Shown here: positions 63,685 to 64,000 of the stretch, in pieces
Layout: each line of letters opens with the position of its first letter
Position numbering within the stretch: the first letter of the stretch is position 1
Assembly: GCA_031181345.1 (NCBI GenBank)
Contig: JAPSLC010000008.1
Span: forward strand, 62,001 to 126,000
Direction: 5' to 3'
Length of the DNA stretch: 64,000 nucleotides
Source: Cupriavidus sp.
GTDB lineage: Bacteria; Pseudomonadota; Gammaproteobacteria; Burkholderiales; Burkholderiaceae
Position numbers and translations under genes: made by a program
The notes under the pieces: model-generated
What the model was told of the DNA's origin: nothing
The model's input: only the letters and a program-made list of their open reading frames with translations
Database searches by the model: none

Positions 63685-64000
63685 TCACGCCGACAGCTGC
63701 GGCTGCCGCCGATACGCCCACCACATCATCGCCGCGCCGGCCACGATCATCGGCAGGCTCAGCCACTGACCCATCGAGAAGTTCAGCGCCAGCAGGCCGA
63801 GGAAGTTGTCCGGTTCGCGCGCGAACTCGGCGAGGAAGCGGAACACGCCGTAGCCGAGCAGGAAGGCGCCGGAGACCGCGCCCATCGGCCGCGGATGGCG
63901 GGCGAACAGCCACAGGATCACGAACAGCGCGACGCCTTCGCCGGCGAACTGGTACAGCTGCGACGGATGGCGCGCGATGTTGTCACCCGCCTGCGGAAAG
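63685..64000 (-). CDS. lgt: Prolipoprotein diacylglyceryl transferase, C-terminal part
   Basis: The frame runs off the window end; only the last 104 residues are present. They begin with [13 protein letters not shown] (the conserved Lgt signature region) and contain helices [37 protein letters not shown] sequence ([16 protein letters not shown]), the phosphatidylglycerol-binding REPDNFLG and [19 protein letters not shown]. Lgt attaches diacylglycerol to the lipobox cysteine of lipoproteins in the inner membrane. Convergent with the effector-like gene. Confidence 0.95.
   Translation of the reverse strand, partial: FPQAGDNIARHPSQLYQFAGEGVALFVILWLFARHPRPMGAVSGAFLLGYGVFRFLAEFAREPDNFLGLLALNFSMGQWLSLPMIVAGAAMMWWAYRRQPQLSA

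Overview
The window is about 64 kb of very GC-rich chromosome that looks like the Burkholderiaceae, most likely the Cupriavidus/Ralstonia lineage. The evidence is the strong G/C third-position codon use, the zapB-zapA-6S RNA-EVE gene order, DUF3460/ScpA/PanC synteny, the formate dehydrogenase cluster with DUF3305/DUF3306 proteins, and Bug-type solute receptors. Genus is an inference. I saw no insertion sequence, prophage, CRISPR array, rRNA or tRNA.

Layout: (1) 1-2127, the end of a TRAP transporter, closed by a bidirectional terminator. (2) 2234-5250, a class-I ornithine/lysine/arginine decarboxylase and dCTP deaminase. (3) 5525-18418, a long minus-strand block for membrane-bound formate dehydrogenase: Mrp/ApbC Fe-S carrier, DUF3305, DUF3306, a polyferredoxin, a TorD-like chaperone, a small Tat protein, FDH alpha/beta, a small lipoprotein, FDH gamma, SodC and FdhD. 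(4) 18786-30765, housekeeping and envelope genes: OmpA-like lipoprotein, MetG, a BamE-like lipoprotein, TamB/TamA, DUF3460, ScpA and PanC. (5) 30823-33227, an ankyrin protein and a PepSY membrane protein. (6) 33379-46511, late cobalamin synthesis and B12 uptake. One operon (btuB-btuC-btuD-cobO-cobT-cobS-phosphatase) sits behind a textbook cobalamin riboswitch with a good sigma70 promoter. A convergent operon (cobU-cobD-cobC-btuF) and a separate cobQ complete the set. Corrin-ring genes are absent here. (7) 46696-48680, zapB-like gene, zapA, 6S RNA and an EVE-domain protein. (8) 48761-50417, a TauE-like exporter and a SIMPL-domain protein. (9) 50501-56493, a malonate catabolism operon: GntR regulator, malonyl-CoA decarboxylase, Bug receptor, enoyl-CoA hydratase-like protein and malonyl-CoA synthetase, with a perfect AT-rich palindrome upstream of the regulator. 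(10) 56588-59698, a CoA-transferase/CitE-lyase pair with a divergent LysR regulator. (11) 59706-63668, two divergent accessory genes. One looks like a ShET2/EspL-type cysteine protease effector of type III secretion. The other is an unrecognised 656-residue protein with a hydrophobic hairpin. (12) 63685-64000, the C-terminal end of Lgt.

The most unusual content is the effector-like pair near the right end. Also notable are several degenerate 12-bp tandem arrays that enter coding sequence, a possible coupled small ORF between tamA and tamB, an FdhD that lacks the second cysteine of its CXXC motif, and a structured stretch with its own promoter upstream of 6S RNA.
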